The notes under the pieces were generated by a model. It searched no databases and was not told the origin of the DNA. It was given only the letters and a program-made list of their open reading frames with translations. Shown here one piece after another: positions 15,775 through 23,481 of a stretch of DNA of 23,481 nt. A program made the position numbers and the translations under genes. Source of the stretch: Phyllobacteriaceae bacterium. GTDB lineage: Bacteria > Pseudomonadota > Alphaproteobacteria > Rhizobiales > Devosiaceae. Numbering within the stretch: the first letter of the stretch is position 1; every line of letters begins with the position of its first letter. Where the stretch lies: the NCBI GenBank assembly GCA_012799265.1, contig JAAZLP010000259.1, positions 1 to 23,481 of the forward strand. The letters are read 5' to 3'.

Positions 15775-16449
15775 CTATTCGGCCAGCCCGTCCTTCACCC
15801 GGATCTGGCGTTTACAGGCGTCAGCGATCTTGTCGTCATGGGTGGAGATCAGGAAGGTGGTCTTCTCGTTCTCGTTGATTTCCTTGATCAGGTCCATGAC
15901 CTGCTCGGCGCTTTCGCGGTCGAGATTGCCGGTGGGCTCGTCGGCGAGGACCAGTTCAGGGCGGTTCATCAGCGCGCGGGCGATGGCGACGCGCTGCTTC
16001 TGACCGCCGGAGAGGGAGGTAGAAAGATAGTCGATGCGGTGGCCGAGGCCGACGCGCTCGAGCAGTTCGCGGCCACGATCCCGCGCGGCAGCCGTTTCGC
16101 GTCCCTGCTGCACGGCGGTGGGAAAGATGACATTTTCCAGCGCGGTGAAATCGGGCAGCAGATGGTGGAACTGGAAGACAAAGCCGAGGTGTCGGTTGCG
16201 GAATTCCGTCAGTTCGCGATCGCTGGCCTTGGTCAGTTCCTCGCCCAGCATCATGTAGGTGCCCGAAGTCGGCTTCATCAGGGTGCCGAGGATTGTCAGT
16301 AGTGTCGACTTGCCCGAGCCGGAGGGGCCGAGGAGAGCCGCCAGTTCGCCCTCTTCGAGCGTCAGATTGAGCCCCCGCAGCACGCGGGTTTCGGCCTCAC
16401 CCTCACCATAGGTTTTGACGAGGTCGCGGATTTCAAGAAGCGCACTCAC
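15775..16449 (-). CDS. ABC transporter ATP-binding protein, MacB/LolD-like
   Basis: This 224-residue ATPase has Walker A GPSGSGKST, the Q-loop in FVFQFHHLLPDFTALENV, signature LSGGQKQR, Walker B LVLADEPTGNLD and switch histidine in ISTHD. The QFHHLLPDFTALENV block and overall length are typical of the LolD/MacB group that works with FtsX-type permeases. It begins at GTG 16449, which overlaps the TGA of the permease gene (GTGA), so the two are coupled. Because a membrane-fusion adaptor gene is in the same operon and a LolE-type second permease is absent, a MacAB-like exporter is more likely than the lipoprotein-release LolCDE complex. Confidence 0.9.
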   Translation of the reverse strand: MSALLEIRDLVKTYGEGEAETRVLRGLNLTLEEGELAALLGPSGSGKSTLLTILGTLMKPTSGTYMMLGEELTKASDRELTEFRNRHLGFVFQFHHLLPDFTALENVIFPTAVQQGRETAAARDRGRELLERVGLGHRIDYLSTSLSGGQKQRVAIARALMNRPELVLADEPTGNLDRESAEQVMDLIKEINENEKTTFLISTHDDKIADACKRQIRVKDGLAE

Positions 16450-17651
16450 TGGCCGATCACCGTGACTGGGTCCACGCGCGCCGCAGAGCGGGCGGGGAGA
16501 ATGGAGGCGAGGATGGCGCCGATGGTGGTGAGCGCAATGGCGAGTCCATAGGAGCCCTGGCGCACGTCAACCGGAAGGCCGCCGGGCGGGGCCAGTTCGG
16601 GCACGGGGAAGGGCGATAGCGACAGATAGCCGAGCCCGGCGCCGACGAGGCCGCCGATGAGGCCGATCAGCGTTCCCTGTGTCACAAAGACGAAGATGAT
16701 GAAGCCGCGGCTGGCGCCCATGGCGCGCATGATGCCGATTTCCGAGCGCCGCCGATAGGTTGAGAGCAGCAGCGCACTGGCGACGCCAATGATGATGGTG
16801 ATGAGGGCAAAGGCCTTGATGAGGTCGCCGGAATTGCGCTGGGCGCTGAGACCGTACAGCAGTGAAGCATTGCCCTCGGTCCATGGCGTCGCCTTGAGGC
16901 CGGTTTCCGATGCGATGCGCGCGGCCACAGCATCGGCCTGGTTCAGGTCGCTCAGCTTGATTTCGATGCGGGAGATCCCCTGCGGCAACTCGAAGAGGGT
17001 GCGCGCGGTGGCGAGGCTGACAAAGGCAGAGCGGGCGTCGAGGGCATCAACACCAAGCTCGAAAATGCCGCCGACAACCAGCGTCCGTTCAGCCTCGCGG
17101 TCAGACTGGACTCGCACGACCTGGCCGACGGAGACGCCAAGGTCTTCCGCAAGCGCAGAGCCGATGAGGACGGTGGAGTTGGTGAGCGCGGTGCTGCCGT
17201 CAACGAGGTTGCCCTCGATATCGGCAATGGCGGAAACCTTGTTGTCTTCAATGCCGGTGACGCTCACCGGCGCGGTGGCCTGGCCGCGCACGAGGAAGCC
17301 GTTGCCGACGATCTGCTGGGAGGTTGCGGCAATGCCGGGAATGGCGGCGATCATCGGCAGGAATGCGTCGGCCGTGCGCAATTGCTCGCGCTGGGTCGCG
17401 CCGCGCTGCTGCACGACCAGGATGTCTGGATTGTCGGAGAGCAGGGAGACTGCCTCACGGCCCGGCGCTTCGACCGTGACGTGAGAGATGTCGCCGACTG
17501 TCCGCTGGACAAGGAATACGCCGAGGCCGCCAATCAGGGCGCTCATGAAAATGAACACAAAGACGCCAACGGCCACGCCGGCGATAAGCAGACCCGTCTG
17601 GGCCTTGCTGGCCGTCAGATAGCGCAGCGCGATCTTGAGCGCGTAGGGCAT
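16446..17651 (-). CDS. ABC transporter permease, FtsX/MacB-type
   Basis: This 401-residue protein follows the MacB/LolC plan: one N-terminal membrane helix (about 18-42), a large periplasmic domain (about 45-270), then three C-terminal helices in an FtsX domain with STYRRRSEIGIMRAMGASRGFIIFVFV, the family's cytoplasmic coupling stretch. The C-terminus ARSAARVDPVTVIGQ matches the usual ending of this family. It would transmit ATP-driven motion to the periplasm (mechanotransmission) rather than form a classical channel. The substrate is unknown: antibiotic, peptide, lipid or siderophore are all possible. It starts four bases after the adaptor gene. Confidence 0.89.
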   Translation of the reverse strand: MPYALKIALRYLTASKAQTGLLIAGVAVGVFVFIFMSALIGGLGVFLVQRTVGDISHVTVEAPGREAVSLLSDNPDILVVQQRGATQREQLRTADAFLPMIAAIPGIAATSQQIVGNGFLVRGQATAPVSVTGIEDNKVSAIADIEGNLVDGSTALTNSTVLIGSALAEDLGVSVGQVVRVQSDREAERTLVVGGIFELGVDALDARSAFVSLATARTLFELPQGISRIEIKLSDLNQADAVAARIASETGLKATPWTEGNASLLYGLSAQRNSGDLIKAFALITIIIGVASALLLSTYRRRSEIGIMRAMGASRGFIIFVFVTQGTLIGLIGGLVGAGLGYLSLSPFPVPELAPPGGLPVDVRQGSYGLAIALTTIGAILASILPARSAARVDPVTVIGQ

Positions 17652-17655
17652 TGCG

Positions 17656-18750
17656 CTACTCCGCCGCTACGGCCGTGCCGGGAGCGATGGAGGCCGGATC
17701 GAGGACGACGACATCGCCCTCGGCAAGCCCTTCGGTGACGATGACGCGTTCGGCAGGCCAATCGGAAAATTCGACGGGGCGCTGGGTGGCAAGGCCGTTT
17801 TCGACCACGAATAAATGACTCTCCGAGCCCTCGGTGACGATGGAGCGGCGGGGAATGGACAGCGCGGAGTCGACTTCGGAGACAATGATATTGGCGTTGA
17901 CCGTGAGGCCGACGGGAAGATCGGCGGGTTCGTCAAAACCGATCTTTACGGCGCGACCACCGGTGGCTGGGTCGACAGTGGGGTTGGCAAAGTCGACGGT
18001 GCCGTGGCGGGCGACGCTCTCGCCAACGGGACGGAGCAGAGCCTTGAGGCCTGCCTTGATGCGCGAGGAGTAGAGCTCATCCACGTCCGTCTCCACCAGC
18101 AGATCGCTGAGGTCGGCAATGGTGAAGAGCTCGCTCTGGGTATCGACCAACTGGCCCTGGTCCACGGCACGGTCGAGGACAACGCCGTCAAAGGGGGCCG
18201 TGATCGTATATTGCGCGAGACGGCTGGTGGCCTCCTCGACGGCGGCGTTGAGGCGGGCCACCTCCTTGGTCGCGGCAACAAGCGCCAGTTCGGCATCTTC
18301 GCGGGTTGAACGGGTCGCGTTTTCGCCGAGTGCCAATGCGCGGTCGGCGGCTGCCTGGGCCTGCTGCTGGCTGACCATGCCGGAATCGAGCGCGGCGCGT
18401 GCCTGATCGACAACGGCCTGAGCGGATGCAGGGTCGATGCGGATCAACACATCTCCCGCGCGCACTTCAGCCCCTTCTTCGGCGAGGATTTCGAGTGCCT
18501 GGCCGGACACTGCAGAGCGTATTTTTACTGTCTGGCGGGCGGCGACGCGGCCATTGACGGCCAGAACCTGTGTGATGGGGCCGGCTTGGACGGTCTCGAC
18601 AGCAACCTTCTGAGGCTTGGTTTCCCAGGGGCGCTCAAGAAAGGCATAGGCTCCGCCGCCGGCAATCAGAAGGCCTGCCAGAATGGCCCAACCCCATCGC
18701 CGACGCCGCTTGGGCGATGGAGAAGTCGAAGAGCTGGTAGGCGATGCCAT
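17656..18750 (-). CDS. Periplasmic adaptor (membrane fusion) protein, HlyD/MacA-like
   Basis: This 364-residue protein has a basic N-terminus (KRRRRWG), one membrane anchor at about 18-37, then the adaptor layout: beta-barrel and lipoyl half-motifs (VKIRSAVSGQALEILAEEGAEVRAGDVLIRID), a helical hairpin (about 110-175, Ala/Gln-rich), the second lipoyl half (YTITAPFDGVVLDRAVDQGQLV) and a C-terminal barrel. It would bridge the permease to the periplasm or an outer-membrane channel; no TolC-like gene is in the window. It is the first gene of the three-gene export operon, and a 9-base dyad (18788-18814) lies just upstream. Confidence 0.89.
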   Translation of the reverse strand: MASPTSSSTSPSPKRRRRWGWAILAGLLIAGGGAYAFLERPWETKPQKVAVETVQAGPITQVLAVNGRVAARQTVKIRSAVSGQALEILAEEGAEVRAGDVLIRIDPASAQAVVDQARAALDSGMVSQQQAQAAADRALALGENATRSTREDAELALVAATKEVARLNAAVEEATSRLAQYTITAPFDGVVLDRAVDQGQLVDTQSELFTIADLSDLLVETDVDELYSSRIKAGLKALLRPVGESVARHGTVDFANPTVDPATGGRAVKIGFDEPADLPVGLTVNANIIVSEVDSALSIPRRSIVTEGSESHLFVVENGLATQRPVEFSDWPAERVIVTEGLAEGDVVVLDPASIAPGTAVAAE

Positions 18751-18787
18751 GGTGTTGACCCTGTTTTATCTCAAGGCAATACGCTTC

Positions 18788-18814
18788 CGGGTTCCGATTG
18801 GTTCACGGAACCCG
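18788..18814. promoter_or_regulatory. Perfect inverted repeat upstream of the macA-like gene
   Basis: CGGGTTCCG (18788-18796) and CGGAACCCG (18806-18814) form a perfect nine-base dyad with a nine-base loop, in the 98-base gap between mrpG and the adaptor gene. Six A residues follow on the plus strand, so on the minus strand the T-run comes before the stem, the wrong side for a terminator. An operator 38 bases upstream of the adaptor start is the alternative. Confidence 0.5.
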
Positions 18815-18848
18815 AAAAAATTGCCTCGTCATCGTGTCTTAGTGGGCG

Positions 18849-19187
18849 CTACTCGCCGCGCCCGGGCACATCCTCACCTTCCACCCGGTCCCGGAACAGG
18901 CTGGCGCGGGCCAGTAGCATCAGGGTCACGGGGGTGGTGATGGTGACGAAGGCGAAGATCGCCAGCTCGTGAATGATGGGGCGCTCATTTGTCAGCGAGA
19001 AATAGATCGCCGAGGCCAGGAGGATAAGACCGCCACCCATACTGGTGCCCATGGTCGGGGCGTGGATGCGCAGATAGAAATTCTCGAGGCGCACCAGGCC
19101 GAAGCAGCCGGCCAGGGTGATCAGAGCGCCCAGCACGACAAGCGCCGAGATGAGAATGGAGAGCCAGAGCGGCAGGTCTTCAATCAT
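18849..19187 (-). CDS. mrpG: Monovalent cation/H+ antiporter subunit G (MrpG/PhaG)
   Basis: This 112-residue protein has three membrane helices. The family block GLVRLENFYLRIHAPTMGTSMGGGLILLAS (about 30-59) and FAFVTITTPVTLMLLARAS near the end mark it as MrpG. It is a small obligatory subunit of the multi-subunit Na+(K+)/H+ antiporter in the inner membrane. Its ATG overlaps the mrpF stop by four bases. It is the last gene of the operon. Confidence 0.94.
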   Translation of the reverse strand: MIEDLPLWLSILISALVVLGALITLAGCFGLVRLENFYLRIHAPTMGTSMGGGLILLASAIYFSLTNERPIIHELAIFAFVTITTPVTLMLLARASLFRDRVEGEDVPGRGE

Positions 19188-19465
19188 TCGATCACCTCGC
19201 CGCGCATGAGGAACTTGGCCAGTGCCACCGTGCCGACAAAGCCGAGCAAGCCGATCAGCATGGCGAGTTCGAAATAGACCTGCGAATTGGTGCGGATGCC
19301 CAGGGTGATGAGCAGCAGCAGCGCGACAACATAAAGTGCGTCAAGCGCCAGAATTCGATCCTGGGCGCGTGGGCCGACGATCATGCGATAGACGGTTGCG
19401 AGCATGCCGAGGCCCAGCATGATCTGGGCGATGAGCAGGCTCCAGTGCAGGATGTCGACACTCAT
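19184..19465 (-). CDS. mrpF: Monovalent cation/H+ antiporter subunit F (MrpF/PhaF)
   Basis: This 93-residue protein has three membrane helices. YRMIVGPRAQDRILALDAL is the characteristic MrpF segment, with the conserved Asp in QDR and DAL. ELAMLIGLLGFVGTVALAKFLMRGEVIE closes the protein as in homologues. It is a small structural subunit of the Mrp complex. It overlaps mrpE and mrpG by four bases each, indicating tight coupling and fixed stoichiometry. Confidence 0.94.
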   Translation of the reverse strand: MSVDILHWSLLIAQIMLGLGMLATVYRMIVGPRAQDRILALDALYVVALLLLITLGIRTNSQVYFELAMLIGLLGFVGTVALAKFLMRGEVIE

Positions 19466-19950
19466 TGGAATATCTCCAGCAGCAGGGTTTCATACCGGTT
19501 CCGGATGGTTTCGATCCACTCTTCTTCGTCCAGAAGGTCGAAAACGTGAATGAGAACCGTGCTGCGCTCCTTGTCATATTCGAGCCAGGCGCTGCCCGGG
19601 GTTGCCGTGATGATGATTGCCAGAATGGCCAGCCCGGTCGGGTTGGTGAGATTAAGCTTCATCTCGATGAAGGCACCGGCGGGGCTGGGACGCGGATTGA
19701 ACAGCACCGCCATAATCGCAAGGTTTGAGCGGATGACGTCGAGGCCGGCAACGAAGAACAGCTGGATGATCTTGTGCGGATTGCGGATTTTGACGTCGTC
19801 GGTGGAGAACCGCGCGGCCAGATGCGAGACGCCAATGGCCAGCGCCGAGCCAAGCAGGATGTGACCCAGCCCGGCTGACTGCTGCAGCACCAGCCAGAAC
19901 AGAAGCAGGACGACGGCCAGAACGGGATGGGGGAGGATGCGTCTGATCAT
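19462..19950 (-). CDS. mrpE: Monovalent cation/H+ antiporter subunit E (MrpE/PhaE)
   Basis: This 162-residue protein has two or three N-terminal membrane helices and a cytoplasmic C-terminal domain. Typical features are NPHKIIQLFFVAGLDVIRSNLAIMAVLF, the TNPTGLAILAIIITATPGSAWLEYD block and the terminal IETIRNRYETLLLEIFQ. The T-x-TPG-x-AW element is diagnostic for MrpE. Its start overlaps the mrpD stop by four bases. Confidence 0.94.
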   Translation of the reverse strand: MIRRILPHPVLAVVLLLFWLVLQQSAGLGHILLGSALAIGVSHLAARFSTDDVKIRNPHKIIQLFFVAGLDVIRSNLAIMAVLFNPRPSPAGAFIEMKLNLTNPTGLAILAIIITATPGSAWLEYDKERSTVLIHVFDLLDEEEWIETIRNRYETLLLEIFQ

Positions 19951-21536
19951 GATCCGGCCCCCGGCAACACTGCATTGGTATAGGTGAGCGGGGCGTGCAG
20001 CACGTTGGCGGTTTCGATCAGGAAGCCCATGGCAGGACCGGCAGCAACGCTGAGCAGGACACAGACGGCAAGAAGACCGACGATCGGGCCAATCTCGAGC
20101 GGCCGCAGTTGGACCAGCGTACCGGCGGGCAGGGATGCCCAGAAGATGTTGATGCCGTTACGAACCATGGCGATGAGGACGAGCAGGCCCGAGAGCATCA
20201 ACGCGGCCGTGAACCACCAGGTGGCCATGGTCGGTGCCCCTTCGGACGCAAAGGCGCCCTCAATCATGGCGAACTTCGCGATGAAGCCGGAGAGCGGTGG
20301 CAGACCGGCCATCATCAGGGCAGCGATGGCAAAGCAGATGCTGACAAGGGTGGTCGCTGCCGGGATGGCGGGGCTGACCTCTTCGTCCTCGTCAACTTCT
20401 TCCTCTTCATCACCGTAGAGCTCCAGCGACACCGCGAGAATCTGGGATTCTGCGGGCAGGATCTGGTCGAGTACGTCCTTGAGCAGGAAAATCGCGCCTG
20501 CGGCCAGCGTGGCCACGACGGCGTAGAGGATCGCCCCAGCGGTGACGGAGGGCACATTGTAGCCAACGGCAAGCAGCAGCGTGCCAGCGGAGACAATGAT
20601 GAGATAGCTGGCGAGGCGATCCAGCGCCTTGCAGGAGAGCGCGCCGATGCTGCCGAAAGCCACTGTCGCCACGCCCAGGACCAGCAGGGTGTGCTGGGCG
20701 AAGGTGACCTCGCCGCCTTCGCTGGCAAAGACCAGCGTCCAGAGCCGCAGGATGGAATAGAAACCCACCTTGGTCATGATGGAGAAGAGCGCGGAGACCG
20801 GCGGCGCTGCCGAGGAATAGGTATTCGGCAGCCAGAAGTGCAGCGGCCAGGAGCCTGCCTTGATGAGGAAGGCGATGCCGAGGACGGCACAGCCTGCTTC
20901 GAACAGACCGCGGTCGCTTTCGACGATCAGAGGCGCAGCGCGGGCAATATCCGCCATATTGAGCGTACCGACCGTGCCGTAGATGAGAGCGACACCGAGC
21001 AGGAAGAGCGAGGAGGCAACGAGGTTGATGACGATGTAGTGCATCGCCGCGCGCACGCGATTGCGGCCGCCACCGAAGAGGGCAAGGCCGTAGGATGCGG
21101 CCAGAAGCAGCTCAAAGAAGACGAAGAGATTAAAGAGGTCGCCCGTCAGGAAGGCTCCGTTTACGCCCATGATGATGGCGTTGAGCAGCGGGTAGAAGTG
21201 GGTGCCGCGATTGTGCCAGCGCGCCGATGCATAGATCAGGGAGGCAAGGGCCAGGATTGCCGTGGTCAGGACAAGCGTAGCCGAGAGACGGTCTGCCACC
21301 AGCACGATGCCGAATGGGACCGGCCAGTCGCCGAGCGGATAGAGCCAGACGGCCTCGGCAGCGCCAAGTGCTACCGTAACGAAGAGCAGCGCAGCCACAC
21401 CCAGATTAAGGATGCCGAAGACGACGTTGATCGCGATGGTGCGTTCGGCACGGCTGTCGCCCACCAACAGATTGATGATGATCGCCGCCATCGGGATGAT
21501 GATTGGCAGGATCGCGAGGTGATTGACGCTGTCCAT
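19947..21536 (-). CDS. mrpD: Monovalent cation/H+ antiporter subunit D (MrpD/PhaD)
   Basis: This 529-residue protein belongs to the NuoL/M/N-like antiporter family, with about 14 membrane helices and a proton-translocating core containing FVFFELLLAASYGLALFGG (conserved Glu) and FLIKAGSWPLHFWLPNTYSSAAPPVSALFSIMTKVGFYSILR (conserved Lys residues and HxWLP). It contributes to cation/proton exchange across the inner membrane. ATG 21536 lies one base after the mrpC stop; the open frame back to 21602 overlaps mrpC and is not family-like. An unusual acidic loop, GDEEEEVDEDEEV at residues 375-387, sits between helices. Confidence 0.94.
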   Translation of the reverse strand: MDSVNHLAILPIIIPMAAIIINLLVGDSRAERTIAINVVFGILNLGVAALLFVTVALGAAEAVWLYPLGDWPVPFGIVLVADRLSATLVLTTAILALASLIYASARWHNRGTHFYPLLNAIIMGVNGAFLTGDLFNLFVFFELLLAASYGLALFGGGRNRVRAAMHYIVINLVASSLFLLGVALIYGTVGTLNMADIARAAPLIVESDRGLFEAGCAVLGIAFLIKAGSWPLHFWLPNTYSSAAPPVSALFSIMTKVGFYSILRLWTLVFASEGGEVTFAQHTLLVLGVATVAFGSIGALSCKALDRLASYLIIVSAGTLLLAVGYNVPSVTAGAILYAVVATLAAGAIFLLKDVLDQILPAESQILAVSLELYGDEEEEVDEDEEVSPAIPAATTLVSICFAIAALMMAGLPPLSGFIAKFAMIEGAFASEGAPTMATWWFTAALMLSGLLVLIAMVRNGINIFWASLPAGTLVQLRPLEIGPIVGLLAVCVLLSVAAGPAMGFLIETANVLHAPLTYTNAVLPGAGS

Positions 21537-21537
21537 C

Positions 21538-21873
21538 CTAGTTCTCCCTTCCATCGACATGGTCGCTGCCGGAAAGGCCGCGCGCGGCCAGCAGCACCAC
21601 AAGGAAGAGGGCTGTCATGGCGAAGCCGATGACAATGGCAGTCAGAACGAGGGCCTGGGGCACCGGGTCGGTATAGTCGGCCGGATTGGCACCTGCACCG
21701 GAGAGGATCGGGGCGGCATCCATGCGCAGCCTGCCCATGGAAAGGATGAAGAGGTTCACCGCATAGGAGAGCAGCGAGAGCCCGATGATGACCTGGAAGG
21801 TGCGCGGGCGCAGCACCAGGTAGACGCCGGATGACGTCAGGACACCGATGGCGAGGGCCAGGATCAGTTCCAT
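21538..21873 (-). CDS. mrpC: Monovalent cation/H+ antiporter subunit C (MrpC/PhaC)
   Basis: This 111-residue, three-helix protein is homologous to NuoK. TSSGVYLVLRPRTFQVIIGLSLLSYAVNLFILSMGR and DPVPQALVLTAIVIGFAMTALFLVV are the two conserved MrpC blocks. It is an essential small subunit next to MrpA in the complex. Its ATG overlaps the end of mrpA by ten bases and its stop is one base from mrpD. Confidence 0.95.
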   Translation of the reverse strand: MELILALAIGVLTSSGVYLVLRPRTFQVIIGLSLLSYAVNLFILSMGRLRMDAAPILSGAGANPADYTDPVPQALVLTAIVIGFAMTALFLVVLLAARGLSGSDHVDGREN

Positions 21874-23481
21874 TTGTCAGCTCCCTTGCGTGCAACGAGC
21901 TTGGTAGCGCCCGCCGGTTTGGGGCGGCGAATGGATTGGTGGGCAAGGGCGATAAGCATCACGACGGTGGCGCCGACGACGAGGACGAAGACCCCGAGAT
22001 CGAAAATGAGCGCGGTTGCCATCGGCACCTTGCCGATGAACGGAATGTCCGCATAGGCGAAGGCCGAGGTGAGGAAGGGGGAACCCAGAACCACCGCGCC
22101 AAGACCAGTCAGCAGCGCGAAGGCGAGACCCCAACTGATCCAGGCCAGTGGGTAGATCCGCAGGCGTTCTTCGACCCAACGCGTGCCGCCAGCCATATAT
22201 TGCAGCACGAAGCCGAGCGAGAGGATGATGCCGGCGATGAAGCCGCCACCCGGCAGATCGTGGCCGCGCAGGAACATGTAAATGGCGGTGACGACGATGA
22301 TGGGGAAGACCCAGTTCATGATCAGCGCTGGAATGCGCAGGAAGTCATGGGCGATCCGCTCGCGCAGGGCCTCGTCATCGCCGATGGATGTCTGCTGTTC
22401 GGGCGGCTGGACACTGTCAGCGGCAGGGCGGAAGCGGCGAAGAAGACCGAAGACCGCCAGCGCCACAACGCCGAGCACGGTGATTTCGCCCATCGTATCA
22501 AAGCCACGGAAGTCGACCAGCATGACGTTGACCACATTGGTGCCGCCACCTTCGGTATAGGCCTTGGTGAGGAAGAAGTCTGAAATGCCCTCGGGCGCGT
22601 CGCGGGTCATGATGGCGTAGCTGGCGAGAGCCGTGCCGAGCCCGGCAATGGCGGCGAGGCCGAAGTCGCGGACGCGGCGCAGGCGAATCTTCCAGGTGGT
22701 CACTTCCCGCTGCGGCAGGCGCTTGGGCAGCCAGCGCAGGCCTAGCAGGATGAGAACGGTCGTCGCGATTTCGGCGAGAAGCTGGGTCAGTGCGAGGTCG
22801 GGGGCGGAGAACCAGGCGAAGGTGATGCAGGTGGCAAGACCCGCGCCACCCATGAGGATCATGGCGGCGAGGCGGTGGAACTTTGCCTGATGCGCCGCGC
22901 CAATGGCGCTTATACCGCCAACCAGCCAGACAAGGCCCAGTACGGGGTCAAAATTGTCGGGCAGGGGGATTGTGCCCATCCGGGCAAAGCCGGCGCCAAT
23001 ACCTGCCGCCAGCGCGATGAAAATGACCGTGAAGACCTGCGGCTGCAGGCGCTGGGTGCCGAAGATCTGTACGAAGCGCGTTGCCCAGCGACCGGTGGCG
23101 GTGACCAGCAGGCGCTCGAAAATACGCTGCCCGCGCAGGCCGCGCGTGAAGGGCACGCCGTCGATATTCCGCAGGCGACGATAGTAAGGAACGTAGATCG
23201 CCGCGCCGCCGACAAGGGCTACGAAGCTCATGATCAGCGGCAGGTTGAAGCCATGCCAGACCGAGAGGCTGTAATAGGGCGTCTCGGCGCCGAGCACCGA
23301 CTGCACCGCGGCGGCTAGATAAGGCCCGATGGCGATACCGGGAATGATGCCGACAGTGAGACAGGCGAGCACCAGGATTTCGATCGGGCGGCGCATCAGG
23401 GCAGGGGGCTCATGCGGAACGCGGTCAAGCTCGGTGGGCTCGGGGCCGAAGAAGACGCCATGCACGAACTTGATCGAATAG
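21864..23481 (-). CDS. mrpA: Monovalent cation/H+ antiporter subunit A fused to B (MrpAB/PhaAB), C-terminal part
   Basis: The frame is open to the right edge; the first codons in the window read SIKFVHGVFFGPEP, as in the middle of MrpA, so the N-terminal antiporter half is missing. About 539 residues are present. They cover the end of the NuoL-like domain, the MrpA C-terminal region (APDLALTQLLAEIATTVLILLGLRWLPKR; VNVMLVDFRGFDTMGEITVLGVVALAVF) and a fused MrpB/MnhB domain (IPALIMNWVFPIIVVTAIYMFLRGHDLPGGGFIAGIILSLGFVLQYMAGG). Fusion of A and B marks a group 2 (Pha-type) operon, common in alphaproteobacteria, where such systems serve pH and Na+/K+ tolerance. The promoter lies outside the window. 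Confidence 0.93.
   Translation of the reverse strand, partial: YSIKFVHGVFFGPEPTELDRVPHEPPALMRRPIEILVLACLTVGIIPGIAIGPYLAAAVQSVLGAETPYYSLSVWHGFNLPLIMSFVALVGGAAIYVPYYRRLRNIDGVPFTRGLRGQRIFERLLVTATGRWATRFVQIFGTQRLQPQVFTVIFIALAAGIGAGFARMGTIPLPDNFDPVLGLVWLVGGISAIGAAHQAKFHRLAAMILMGGAGLATCITFAWFSAPDLALTQLLAEIATTVLILLGLRWLPKRLPQREVTTWKIRLRRVRDFGLAAIAGLGTALASYAIMTRDAPEGISDFFLTKAYTEGGGTNVVNVMLVDFRGFDTMGEITVLGVVALAVFGLLRRFRPAADSVQPPEQQTSIGDDEALRERIAHDFLRIPALIMNWVFPIIVVTAIYMFLRGHDLPGGGFIAGIILSLGFVLQYMAGGTRWVEERLRIYPLAWISWGLAFALLTGLGAVVLGSPFLTSAFAYADIPFIGKVPMATALIFDLGVFVLVVGATVVMLIALAHQSIRRPKPAGATKLVARKGADKWN

Noticed and set aside
19995..21632. 545-codon plus-strand open frame opposite mrpD
   Set aside because: The protein is rich in Arg, Gly, Asp and Gln with no domain pattern, and lies exactly antisense to a clear MrpD; high GC content removes stops on the opposite strand.

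Overview
The window looks like a chromosomal segment of a GC-rich alphaproteobacterium of the Hyphomicrobiales, most like Devosia or a close relative. This rests on the gene content (a pst operon with long PstC/PstA and phoU-phoB attached, a Pha-type Mrp antiporter with fused A and B subunits, an alphaproteobacterial XylX-like dehydratase) and on protein style. The genus is inferred, not proven. No rRNA, tRNA, CRISPR array, insertion sequence or prophage gene was seen; this is mostly core-genome material.

Layout, left to right. (1) At 1-474 (-) is the N-terminal part of an exported protein that runs off the left edge and is built from an 18-base tandem repeat. (2) At 730-1982 (+) a YjbQ-family protein and a TauE/SafE permease overlap by one base. 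(3) At 2191-2904 (-) is a periplasmic SIMPL (DUF541) protein. Opposite it, 3090-5733 (+) carries a XylX-like 2-keto-3-deoxypentonate dehydratase and an aldehyde dehydrogenase, probably the last two steps of oxidative pentose breakdown to 2-oxoglutarate. A strong two-way terminator follows. (4) At 5786-8366 (-) are a pair of half-size DMT (YdcZ/DUF606) membrane proteins, an NAD(P)H-dependent FMN reductase and a MYG1-family protein.

(5) At 8495-14704 (-) is the phosphate-starvation block pstS-pstC-pstA-pstB-phoU-phoB, with a recognisable Pho box upstream of pstS and a strong hairpin between pstS and pstC. The usual rhizobial partner phoR is absent from the window; an IclR-type regulator (14928-15683, -) sits upstream instead. 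(6) At 15775-18750 (-) is a three-gene MacA/MacB-like ABC export system (adaptor, permease, ATPase). (7) At 18849-23481 (-) is an Mrp/Pha monovalent cation/proton antiporter operon, mrpG-F-E-D-C and the C-terminal half of a fused mrpAB, cut by the right edge. Its genes overlap or nearly touch, indicating one transcription unit.

No clear undescribed system was found. The most interesting leads are the repeat-built exported protein, the regulatory region between pstS and the IclR gene, the strong pstS-pstC hairpin, the acidic insert in MrpD and the unassigned dyads upstream of macA and iclR.
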